Shown one piece after another: positions 1-6,254 of a stretch of 7,604 nt of DNA. The position numbers and the translations under genes were made by a program. The notes beneath the pieces are model-generated. The model ran no database searches. It was given only the letters and a program-made list of their open reading frames with translations, and was not told the DNA's origin. Location of the stretch: the NCBI GenBank assembly GCA_041855665.1, contig JBHAEP010000030.1, positions 1 through 7,604 on the forward strand, written 5' to 3'. This DNA comes from JBHAEP01 sp041855665. GTDB lineage: Bacteria; Patescibacteriota; Saccharimonadia; Saccharimonadales; Saccharimonadaceae. Position 1 is the stretch's first letter; each line of letters starts with the position of its first letter.

Positions 1-2
1 AT

Positions 3-47
3 AAAAAGAAGAGTGAAATTTTTGGTAAAGATTATATTGATTTGTAA
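3..47 (+). CDS. Possible 3' end of a gene entering from the left edge (partial)
   Basis: The plus-strand frame that is open from base 3 reads KKKSEIFGKDYIDL and stops at TAA 45-47. The composition looks like a natural protein C-terminus, and the stop falls seven bases before a hairpin with a downstream T-run, as expected for a gene end. The fragment is only 14 codons, so no function can be given and chance is a real alternative. Another frame is also open up to a TAA at 52-54, but it reads as a lysine/isoleucine-rich string and is less convincing. Confidence 0.3.
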   Translation, partial: KKKSEIFGKDYIDL

Positions 48-53
48 ATTATA

Positions 54-81
54 AAAAAGAGGCTTTATTTAGCCTCTTTTT
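54..81. terminator. Bidirectional intrinsic terminator overlapping the murE stop codon
   Basis: AAAAAGAGGCT (54-64) pairs perfectly with AGCCTCTTTTT (71-81) around a six-base loop (65-70). Read on the minus strand, the G+C-rich core is followed by a run of U's from the A-tract at 53-58, so it suits murE. Read on the plus strand it is followed by T77-T81, so it could also end a gene arriving from the left. The murE TAA (65-67) lies in the hairpin loop, and the last murE codons form one arm. Confidence 0.75.
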
Positions 82-1378
82 CAATCTCCGCTATTAACTC
101 ACGAACTACATCGCCGTCATTCCACGGCAGTTTTTCACCATTGATGATTCGGAATTTTTCATGCCCCATTCCAGTAATGACAACTATGTCGCCACCTTTG
201 GCTTGTTTTAATGCTGCTCGGATAGCTTCTTTTCTGTCGGCGATTTCTTTGGTTTTTTCTATACCGCCCTTTATCTCTTTAATTCCCGAAAAGACAGCTT
301 TTCTAATTTCGTCTGGATTTTCATTGTAAGATTCTTCATCTGTTAAAAAGATTTTATCAGCTTGCTTTGCTGCAATTTGCCCCATAATCGGACGCTTTTC
401 CTTATCGCGGTCACCAGTTGCACCAAATACTAAACTAACCTTATTTTTTGCAACAGAGTTTAAAGATTCAAGCAATTTTTCTAAAGCATCAGGAGTGTGG
501 GCGTAGTCAATGATAACCTCAGCTCCATTGATTTCTCCGGCAGATTCAAGTCGACCTGGTACACCTTCGAGATTGGCAATACCTTCTTTAATGTCTTCAG
601 TTTTTACTCCCATGATAAATGCCAAGCTTGCAGCTGCGGTCATATTTAAAACATTAAATTTGCCAGGTATAGCTGTGGCTAGATTTTCATGAATTTCTGG
701 AGTGAAATGAATATCGGCTTCACTACCCTTTTTATACAGTTTAATGTGAGAAATGTGAGTATCAGCCTCTTTTGATTCGCCATAGCTAACTTTTTTGACG
801 CTCGCTTCAAATTCGTCAAAGAAATCAAACCACTGATCGTCGCGGTTTAAGACGATATATTTAGGTTTGTTGGCAAAAAGCTTGCCTTTGGCTGCAGCGT
901 AATTTTCCATTGTTTTATGGTAATCGAGATGGTCTTGAGTTAAGTTCGTCATGACGGCTGCTTCGATTGGAACTGTTGAGAGTTTGTGCTGATCAAGCGC
1001 GTGCGAAGTAATTTCTAGCACAACGTAGTCTACATTGGCATTTTTAGCATCTTTAAAGAAGCGCTGCATTCGATCAGTTGTGCCAACGGTAGCGTTGAGG
1101 TCGTTTATTTGGCGTTGGTTGTCGATTTCAATAACAGCAGTAGTAAAAAGTGCAGTCTTGAAGCCAACTTCTTTGAGGATTTCATTTATATAATTACAAG
1201 TAGTTGTTTTTCCATTAGTGCCAGTTACAGCGATAACTTTGAGGTCTTTTGCTGGAAATCCATATTTTGCGCTGACGATTTGCACCCTAGAGCGACGATA
1301 GGCTTCTTCTATTAAGTGAACGCCTCCAGCTGGTAAGCTAGAGCGAACCTTTTTTACTAAAGTTTGTTTGATACTCAT
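65..1378 (-). CDS. murE: MurE-like Mur ligase (UDP-MurNAc-tripeptide synthetase family), short N-terminus
   Basis: This is an ATP-dependent amide ligase of the Mur family. MurE adds the third amino acid to UDP-MurNAc-L-Ala-D-Glu in the cytoplasm during peptidoglycan precursor synthesis. Visible motifs are the P-loop GTNGKTTT (residues 53-60), EITSHALDQH (122-131), TNLTQDHLDYH (144-154) followed by YAAAK with K164 as the candidate carbamylated lysine, GVPGRLE (272-278), DYAHTPDAL (291-299), FGATGDRDKEKRP (318-330) and GMGHEKF (403-409). At 437 aa it is shorter than the usual roughly 490-500 aa. Only about 50 residues precede the P-loop, against about 110 in E. coli MurE, so most of the UDP-binding N-terminal domain is absent. 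The position of the diaminopimelate-recognition motif DNPR reads EESY (348-351), so the amino acid added cannot be assumed. A sister Mur ligase with another substrate (a MurT- or CapB-like role) is possible, but the C-terminal motifs favour MurE. The ATG start is supported by an extended -10 element just upstream; no Shine-Dalgarno sequence is visible. Confidence 0.88.
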   Translation of the reverse strand: MSIKQTLVKKVRSSLPAGGVHLIEEAYRRSRVQIVSAKYGFPAKDLKVIAVTGTNGKTTTCNYINEILKEVGFKTALFTTAVIEIDNQRQINDLNATVGTTDRMQRFFKDAKNANVDYVVLEITSHALDQHKLSTVPIEAAVMTNLTQDHLDYHKTMENYAAAKGKLFANKPKYIVLNRDDQWFDFFDEFEASVKKVSYGESKEADTHISHIKLYKKGSEADIHFTPEIHENLATAIPGKFNVLNMTAAASLAFIMGVKTEDIKEGIANLEGVPGRLESAGEINGAEVIIDYAHTPDALEKLLESLNSVAKNKVSLVFGATGDRDKEKRPIMGQIAAKQADKIFLTDEESYNENPDEIRKAVFSGIKEIKGGIEKTKEIADRKEAIRAALKQAKGGDIVVITGMGHEKFRIINGEKLPWNDGDVVRELIAEIEKEAK

Positions 1379-1387
1379 GATGTTATA

Positions 1388-1396
1388 ATTTTACCA
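1388..1396 (-). promoter_or_regulatory. Extended -10 promoter of murE, implying a near-leaderless mRNA
   Basis: On the minus strand the sequence TGGTAAAAT (1396 down to 1388) matches the extended -10 pattern TGnTAtaAT, ending nine bases before the ATG. Transcription would begin around 1380-1382, leaving only about two to four bases of leader. No convincing -35 hexamer is seen, which extended -10 promoters can tolerate. On the opposite strand TGTTATAAT (1381-1389) is also a good extended -10 and could give tsaD a second, longer transcript. Confidence 0.5.
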
Positions 1397-1496
1397 TTTT
1401 TTTGGGTTTAAGTGTAATTTAAAGCATAATTTAAATTAAATGTTGTATTATAGTCTACATAAAGTTTGGTAAGTTTTAAAAAATAGCGAAAAGTTA

Positions 1497-1502
1497 TATA
1501 AT
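1497..1502 (+). promoter_or_regulatory. Perfect -10 TATAAT directly before tsaD
   Basis: TATAAT lies eight bases before the GTG start of tsaD, so the expected transcript start is at about 1508-1510 and the message would be essentially leaderless. The region upstream of the start has no purine-rich Shine-Dalgarno sequence, which fits. The -35 is weak (TTTTAA at 1474-1479 with a 17-base spacer). The TGTTATAAT at 1381-1389 is an alternative promoter about 115 bases further up. Confidence 0.5.
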
Positions 1503-1510
1503 TATATGTA

Positions 1511-2596
1511 GTGAAAATTTTGGGAATTGAAAGTAGTTGTGATGAAACTGCGGCGGCTGTGGTTGAAAACGGTCGACGTCTTTTGAGTAATGTTGTGGTT
1601 TCTCAGATCGATATTCATGCTGAATATGGAGGAGTTATTCCAGAGATTGCAGCCAGGAGTCATCTAGAAGTAGTGAATCCTGTAATCAAAAAAGCGCTCG
1701 ATGATGCGGATTGTACTTGGAACGATATTGATGCTATTGCGGTAACTTATGCCCCTGGTTTAATCGGCTCACTTTTAGTGGGGACTCTAGCGGCCAGAAC
1801 GTTGGCTATTTTACATAACAAGCCACTGTTTCCTATTCATCATGTTGAAGGTCATGTTTATGCGAATTTCATTACAGAGGAGAATGAAAAAATAGACTTA
1901 GTTTTACCAAAAAATCAGCCCGAATTTCCAATGCTGGCATTAATCGTTTCTGGTGGCCACAGTCAGTTGGTTCTATTTCATGACCACGGTGATTATCAGC
2001 TTTTAGGTCAAACGCAAGACGACGCTGTTGGCGAAGCTTTTGATAAAGTTGCTAAAATCATTGGCCTACCCTACCCCGGTGGCCCGTCGATTGCGAAAGC
2101 GGCTGAAAATGGCGATCCGAAAAAATATCTTTTGCCAAAAGCGCGCCTAAAAAATCCTTATGATTTTAGCTTTTCTGGTTTAAAGACTGCTGTTTTGCGC
2201 GCAGTTCAGGCCGATGTCGGGGTTGATTTCACCTTCCCTTCCCATCAGTTGGCGGACAAGCTTTCAAGTCAGCAAGTGAATGATTTTGCGGCTAGCTTTC
2301 AATATACTGCAATCGCAACACTAGTAGAAAAAACTAAAAAAGCCTTTTATGAATATCAGCCCAAATCTGTAGTTATAGCTGGTGGAGTGGCGGCTAATCA
2401 AGAATTGAGAAGACAATTACAGGCCAGTATTCCGTTGGAGATTGAGTATGCTCCGATGCAATTATGTACTGATAATGCCGCTATGATTGGATGTTTAGGT
2501 TATTATTATTCTCAGAAAAATAAACCTTCAGATCCGTTAAATTTTGAAGTTAAGCCGAGCATTTCCATGCGAGAAACATCCTGGAGGAATAAATGA
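1511..2596 (+). CDS. tsaD: tRNA N6-adenosine threonylcarbamoyltransferase TsaD (t6A37 synthesis)
   Basis: TsaD (Kae1/Gcp/YgjD family, ASKHA fold) transfers the threonylcarbamoyl group from threonylcarbamoyl-AMP to A37 of ANN-decoding tRNAs. In bacteria it works in the cytoplasm with TsaB and TsaE, neither of which is in the window. Landmarks are the N-terminal GIESSCDET (residues 5-13), the metal-binding HHVEGH (H111 and H115) with the third ligand D321 in LCTDNAA, VSGGHSQL (146-153), DDAVGEAFDKVAK (170-182), PYPGGP (187-192), FSFSGLKTAV (219-228) and AGGVAANQEL (290-299). The length of 361 aa is slightly above the usual roughly 340; the surplus is largely a stretch of about ten residues (near 121-137) between HVEGHVYANF and the PEFPMLALIVSGGH segment. 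The GTG start places KILGIESS exactly where family members begin. Its last codons overlap the next gene in an ATGA junction, so the two are co-transcribed. Confidence 0.97.
   Translation: MKILGIESSCDETAAAVVENGRRLLSNVVVSQIDIHAEYGGVIPEIAARSHLEVVNPVIKKALDDADCTWNDIDAIAVTYAPGLIGSLLVGTLAARTLAILHNKPLFPIHHVEGHVYANFITEENEKIDLVLPKNQPEFPMLALIVSGGHSQLVLFHDHGDYQLLGQTQDDAVGEAFDKVAKIIGLPYPGGPSIAKAAENGDPKKYLLPKARLKNPYDFSFSGLKTAVLRAVQADVGVDFTFPSHQLADKLSSQQVNDFAASFQYTAIATLVEKTKKAFYEYQPKSVVIAGGVAANQELRRQLQASIPLEIEYAPMQLCTDNAAMIGCLGYYYSQKNKPSDPLNFEVKPSISMRETSWRNK
2583..2587 (+). promoter_or_regulatory. Strong Shine-Dalgarno GGAGG for the femAB-like gene
   Basis: GGAGG sits inside the last codons of tsaD, five bases before the overlapping ATG at 2593. 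This is the best ribosome-binding site in the window and supports translational coupling across the ATGA overlap. Confidence 0.8.
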
Positions 2597-3513
2597 AACC
2601 ACATTTTTTACAATCTAAAGCTTGGAAGCAATTTCAGGAAGATTTAGGGCGTGAAGTTTTTGAACTTTCTGGCAAGGGCTGGAAAACTTTAGCGGTTCTT
2701 GAGGTTGGTACGTTAAACCGACGAATTTACTGCCCTTATGGACCAGTTTTTGAAGATGAAGACTCTTTTGATCTAGCTATAGCCTCCCTTTTGAATCTTG
2801 CTAAGGAGCAAAATGTTGATTTTTTGAGGATTGAGCCAAGGGTTGATTTAGCAGATGATTTTTTACGGCAGCGAGGATTTAAGAAAGTCAACTATCAGCA
2901 ACTTCAGCCAGAGCATACGCAAATTATTGATTTAACAGATGTGAGCGAAGAAGAATTGGTGGCAAGTTTTGCTCAAAACAACCGTAGTATTTATAGAAAT
3001 CATCATAAAAAAGGTTATAAAATTGAGGTTTCTCAGGACCCAGAAGATGTTAGTATTTTGGTTGATTTTATGCAGAAAGTTGCCTCTCGTAATAATATTT
3101 CGGCGCATGAACCTGAATATTATAAGAAACAGGCCAAATCTTTAACCAAGACAGGATCTGAAAAGATTTACATAGCAAGGCTTGAGGATGGTACGCCCAT
3201 CGCTGCCGCTGTGTTTTTTGATGGCGAAGGAATGCGTGTTTACGCCCACGCTGCAGCAGATGATAAATATCGTAAATTAAGCGCTGGCACTGCCCTTTTA
3301 GCCACTGCTATAGTTGATGCAAAAAAGGCTGGATTAACAGAGGTAGATTTGTACGGAATTGCTCCAGATGGCGATATGAATCATCCTTGGATTGGATTTA
3401 GTAAGTTTAAAAAATCTTTTGGCGGTAAATCTTTTGAATATGCTGGAGCTTGGGATTTACCTATTAATAAAGCACGCTATTTACTGTATCGTTTTTATCA
3501 AAAAATGCGTTAA
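2593..3513 (+). CDS. FemAB/FemX-like peptidyltransferase (peptidoglycan interpeptide bridge)
   Basis: Fem-family enzymes carry two GNAT-like domains and use aminoacyl-tRNA to add amino acids to the peptidoglycan stem peptide, on the inner face of the membrane. Family signs are the opening QSKAWKQFQ (residues 7-15), the CPYGPVF segment (47-53, cf. PRGPV), FAQNNRSIYRNHHKKGY (126-142, cf. K-x-R-Y-N-I-R-K-A-x-K-K-G), VYAHAAADDKYRKLSAG (216-232), and the C-terminal DLYGIAPDG (252-260) and FKKSFGGK (272-279). The length of 306 aa is at the short end of the family. There is no signal peptide or membrane segment. It overlaps tsaD by four bases, and murE lies divergently upstream, so two cell-wall genes flank tsaD. 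The number and kind of residues added cannot be read from sequence, and a related acyltransferase acting on another substrate is the main alternative. Confidence 0.85.
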   Translation: MKPHFLQSKAWKQFQEDLGREVFELSGKGWKTLAVLEVGTLNRRIYCPYGPVFEDEDSFDLAIASLLNLAKEQNVDFLRIEPRVDLADDFLRQRGFKKVNYQQLQPEHTQIIDLTDVSEEELVASFAQNNRSIYRNHHKKGYKIEVSQDPEDVSILVDFMQKVASRNNISAHEPEYYKKQAKSLTKTGSEKIYIARLEDGTPIAAAVFFDGEGMRVYAHAAADDKYRKLSAGTALLATAIVDAKKAGLTEVDLYGIAPDGDMNHPWIGFSKFKKSFGGKSFEYAGAWDLPINKARYLLYRFYQKMR

Positions 3514-3544
3514 TTTATATCTAAAAGTACGCCTACTCTAGCAC

Positions 3545-3573
3545 TTGAAGAAGCTTGGGTTTTTTGGTATTAT
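3545..3573 (+). promoter_or_regulatory. Candidate sigma70-type promoter for valS
   Basis: TTGAAG (3545-3550) and TATTAT (3568-3573) are separated by exactly 17 bases, giving an expected start at about 3580, just before the structured leader. A second reading is TTGGGT (3555-3560) with TATAAC (3577-3582) and a 16-base spacer, starting about nine bases later. Either start keeps the whole leader helix in the transcript. Confidence 0.5.
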
Positions 3574-3584
3574 AGATATAACAC

Positions 3585-3664
3585 AAACACGTGGGAAATA
3601 AACAACAGTCTGGGATTGTTGGGGCGTTTGTTACTGAAAACGTTTGTTTCCTGACGTGTTTTTT
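3585..3664 (+). promoter_or_regulatory. Structured valS leader: long helix with two inner hairpins and a T-run (attenuator or terminator)
   Basis: CACGT (3588-3592) pairs with ACGTG (3654-3658). GGAAATAAAC (3594-3603) pairs with GTTTGTTTCC (3642-3651) with one G-U pair. The two segments are separated only by a G-U pair or a one-by-two internal loop. Six T's (3659-3664) follow at once, which is the signature of an intrinsic terminator. Enclosed are two candidate hairpins: AACA/TGTT (3604-3607 with 3617-3620) and GTTT/AAAC (3626-3629 with 3638-3641), making a three-way junction. It lies upstream of valS and downstream of a candidate promoter, so regulation by attenuation is an inference. The alternative is a plain terminator for the tsaD-femAB transcript. 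I do not recognise a known riboswitch class, and the T-box signature AGGGUGGNACCGCG is not present. Confidence 0.55.
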
Positions 3665-3665
3665 C

Positions 3666-3677
3666 TTTCACGTGAAA
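3666..3677 (+). repeat. Perfect 12-base palindrome TTTCACGTGAAA in the valS leader
   Basis: The palindrome lies between the leader T-run and the Shine-Dalgarno sequence. Its CACGT half can pair with ACGTG (3654-3658), the 3' base of the terminator helix, which would place the T-run in a loop. It could instead be a protein-binding site. The CACGTG core also occurs at 3588-3593, in the 5' arm of the helix. Confidence 0.5.
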
Positions 3678-3687
3678 TTACACACAA

Positions 3688-3693
3688 AGGGAG
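3688..3693 (+). promoter_or_regulatory. Shine-Dalgarno AGGGAG that fixes the valS start
   Basis: AGGGAG (within AAAGGGAG, 3686-3693) lies ten bases before ATG 3704. It supports that start over the longer in-frame TTG at 3644, which has no such site and falls inside the leader helix. Confidence 0.7.
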
Positions 3694-3703
3694 TTTTGAA
3701 TTA

Positions 3704-6253
3704 ATGAAGCTAGCTAAAGCTTATGAACCAAATAATTATGAACCGAATGTCTATGCTCTATGGGAGACTTCGGGTGCTTTTCGCCCAAAGGGTAGTGGCG
3801 ACCCTTATGCTATTGTGATGCCGCCGCCAAATGCTAACGGTAATTTACACACCGGACATGCTTTGACTATCCATCTAGAGGATATTTTAATTCGCTATCA
3901 TCGAATGCAAGGAAAGGATGCTATTTTTATCCCTGGAGCGGATCACGCTGGATTTGAGACTTGGGTAGTTTATGAACGAGAGTTGGCAAAACAGGGTAAA
4001 AGCAGGTTTGATTTCAGCCGAGAGCAGCTCTATAGTCAAGTTTGGGATTTTGTTGATCAGCAACGCGGAAATATGGAGCTTCAGGTTCGTGCATTGGGCG
4101 CGAGCGCTAGCTGGGATGATTTAGTGTTTACTTTGGACAAAAAAGTCATCAATCAGGTTTATAAAACATTCAAAAAACTATGGGATGATGGCTTGATATA
4201 CAGAGGTGAGCGAATTGTAAATTACAGCACTAAATATCAGACTGGATACGCTGATATTGAGGTTGATCACCGAGAAGAGCAGGGGACTTTGTGGAAAATT
4301 GCTTATCCGTTAGCAGATGGAGTTGGGGAAATTGTTATTGCGACCACTCGCCCGGAAACTATGTTAGGTGATACTGCGATTGCAGTTCATCCAGATGATG
4401 AACGGTATAAAAATTTGATTGGCAGTAAAGTTCGTTTGCCGATTGTAGATCGTGAAATTGAAATTATTGCTGATGATTATGTCGATCCAGAATTTGGAAC
4501 AGGAGCGGTGAAGATTACGCCAGCTCACGATCCAAATGATTTTGAGATTGGACTAAGGCATAATCTACCTCGAATTCAAGTTATCGGTTTTGACGGAAAG
4601 ATGATAAACGTCCCAGCTCAATTTGAAGGACTTGAGGTAGAAGAAGCTCGTAAGCGTGTTTTGGCGGCTCTTGAGGCGGCTGATTTTAGGCGTGGCGAGG
4701 AAGAAATTACTCATACTGTAGGATATGACTACAAGAGTGGACTGCCTATTCAACCGTTAATTAAAGAGCAGTGGTTCTTGAATACGAAACCGCTTGCCGA
4801 GAAGGCTAAAAAAGCGCTTGAAGACGGGCGAATTACCTTTAGTCCTGCTAGTAAAAAACAAGCATTGATGCAATATTATGATAATATTCGCGATTGGAAT
4901 TTGAGTCGACAGATTCCTTGGGGTATACCAATTCCAGCCTTTTGCAATGTAAATGACCCTACAGATTGGATTTTTGATGAGCGTGTCGAGGAAGAAAGTA
5001 TTGTAGTAAATGGTACAACATATATCCGAGAAGAGGACACCTTCGATACTTGGTTTAGTAGCGGACAGTGGCCAGTTATCACAACTGATTATTTAAATGA
5101 AGGGGGATTAGCTAGGTTTTACCCAACAGCCGTTTTAGAGACTGGTCATGATATTCTTTATCCTTGGATTTCTAGGATGATAATGCTAGGGCTTTATTTA
5201 ACAGATGAAGTTCCATTTAGGCATGTGTATTTGCATGGTTTGGTTCTTGATGAACACGGTCAAAAGATGAGTAAATCTAAAGGGAACGTAGTTAACCCTA
5301 TGGAAGTCGTGGCTGAATACGGATCTGACGCGCTTCGCATGGGCATTGTAGCGGCGCGAAGCGCTGGCCAGAATCAAGCTTTCAGTACTAGTAAAGTCGT
5401 TGCAGGTCGCAATTTCTGCAACAAACTTTGGAATATTGCGCGCTACGTGGAATCTTTGATTGGCGATAATTATCAACCCGAAGGTGAATTGAATCCGATT
5501 TCTACTGCCGACCATTGGATTATTCGTCAGCTTGACAATGCTGCAAATGAAATTAGTGAACATCTGGCAAAGTACCGTTTTGCAGAAGCCGCTGAAGTTG
5601 TCTATCACACTATTTGGAATGATGTTGCTGATTGGTACTTAGAGGTGAGTAAGGCTCGACCAAACCTTCCACTTTTAGCTTGGGTGCTTGATACTTCTTT
5701 AAAGTTGGCTCATCCTTTTGCGCCATTCGTGACTGAAACTATTTGGCAGACTCTAAATTGGCACGATAATTTGCTTATCAATGCTTCTTGGCCAAAAGAT
5801 AATAAATACGATGAAATTGCGGCTGAAAGTTTCAAGAGAGTTCAGGAATTTGTGAGTGAAATTCGTTTTGTGTCAGCTGAACTTCCAGGCAATGAAAAGT
5901 ATGACTTGGTTTATAGTCATGATGGTTTAATTACAGATAACGAAGAAGTGATTCGTCACCTTGGACGCTTGAAATCTGTTAGTCAAACTGATCAGCCAAA
6001 AGGTTTAAGGCTAGCTGCCAATAATCGCGAGGCGTGGTTGGTAGTGAGCGAGGAGACGCTCTATGAACATCAAACAAATCTAGAAAAGCGCCTTGCCGAA
6101 GTTCGCTTAAAAGTAAAAAGTCTAGAGGGGCGATTGGCGAATGAAAATTATATTCAAAAAGCTCCCACGCATCTCGTAGAAGAGACACGGCAGGAGCTAG
6201 AAAAAGACAAAGCGCATATAGCTCGACTTGAGCAAGAACTTTCAGTTTTATAG
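3704..6253 (+). CDS. valS: Valyl-tRNA synthetase ValRS
   Basis: This class Ia aminoacyl-tRNA synthetase charges tRNA-Val with valine and hydrolyses mischarged Thr-tRNA-Val. From ATG 3704 it is 849 aa, compact beside E. coli (951) and close to Thermus (862). In order there are the PPPNANGNLHTGHA segment with the HIGH-type motif HTGH (about 49-52), DHAGFETW (80-87), the CP1 editing domain with TTRPETMLGDTAIAVHP (214-230) and DPEFGTGAVKITPAHDPNDF (261-280), RDWNLSRQIPWGIPIP (396-411), DTFDTWFSSGQWP (445-457), KMSKS (521-525), an anticodon-binding helical domain, and a C-terminal coiled coil (about 780-849) with NENYIQKAP as in other ValRS. The editing domain and coiled-coil arm separate it from IleRS and LeuRS. 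The frame is open upstream to TTG 3644, but the extra 20 residues are unlike the family and are encoded by the leader, so ATG 3704 is preferred. Its stop is one base from the stop of the convergent small gene. Confidence 0.97.
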   Translation: MKLAKAYEPNNYEPNVYALWETSGAFRPKGSGDPYAIVMPPPNANGNLHTGHALTIHLEDILIRYHRMQGKDAIFIPGADHAGFETWVVYERELAKQGKSRFDFSREQLYSQVWDFVDQQRGNMELQVRALGASASWDDLVFTLDKKVINQVYKTFKKLWDDGLIYRGERIVNYSTKYQTGYADIEVDHREEQGTLWKIAYPLADGVGEIVIATTRPETMLGDTAIAVHPDDERYKNLIGSKVRLPIVDREIEIIADDYVDPEFGTGAVKITPAHDPNDFEIGLRHNLPRIQVIGFDGKMINVPAQFEGLEVEEARKRVLAALEAADFRRGEEEITHTVGYDYKSGLPIQPLIKEQWFLNTKPLAEKAKKALEDGRITFSPASKKQALMQYYDNIRDWNLSRQIPWGIPIPAFCNVNDPTDWIFDERVEEESIVVNGTTYIREEDTFDTWFSSGQWPVITTDYLNEGGLARFYPTAVLETGHDILYPWISRMIMLGLYLTDEVPFRHVYLHGLVLDEHGQKMSKSKGNVVNPMEVVAEYGSDALRMGIVAARSAGQNQAFSTSKVVAGRNFCNKLWNIARYVESLIGDNYQPEGELNPISTADHWIIRQLDNAANEISEHLAKYRFAEAAEVVYHTIWNDVADWYLEVSKARPNLPLLAWVLDTSLKLAHPFAPFVTETIWQTLNWHDNLLINASWPKDNKYDEIAAESFKRVQEFVSEIRFVSAELPGNEKYDLVYSHDGLITDNEEVIRHLGRLKSVSQTDQPKGLRLAANNREAWLVVSEETLYEHQTNLEKRLAEVRLKVKSLEGRLANENYIQKAPTHLVEETRQELEKDKAHIARLEQELSVL

Positions 6254-6254
6254 T

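Noticed and set aside
2594..2596. Recoded genetic code (UGA as glycine) as in some CPR phyla
   Set aside because: TGA ends tsaD exactly where the family C-terminus is expected and overlaps a good ATG with Shine-Dalgarno. No internal TGA is needed to read any of the genes.
3514..3544. A dedicated terminator right after the femAB-like gene
   Set aside because: No hairpin with a T-run is visible in these bases; the first candidate terminator downstream is the valS leader helix.
3585..3661. A tRNA gene, suggested by the 77-base length and end-to-end pairing
   Set aside because: There is no GTTCRANTC T-loop, no D-loop GG and no seven-base anticodon loop, and the closing helix is far too long for an acceptor stem.
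3580..3664. The valS leader as a T-box riboswitch
   Set aside because: The conserved antiterminator signature AGGGUGGNACCGCG is absent, the leader is too short for a standard T-box, and no clear stem I or valine specifier loop is visible.
3585..3664. Known small-RNA classes with three-way junctions (purine riboswitch, hammerhead ribozyme)
   Set aside because: The conserved junction bases of purine riboswitches are not present, and the hammerhead core CUGANGA is missing (only CTGACGT occurs at 3651-3657).
5198..5608. A 136-aa open frame on the minus strand inside valS
   Set aside because: It lies wholly within the strongly supported valS coding region and shows no recognisable motif, no promoter and no ribosome-binding site. 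Antisense open frames of this kind arise from the codon use of the real gene.
6221..6233. GCTC-GACTT-GAGC hairpin as a terminator for the minus-strand small gene
   Set aside because: The stem is only four pairs, lies inside valS coding sequence and has no T-run on the minus strand.
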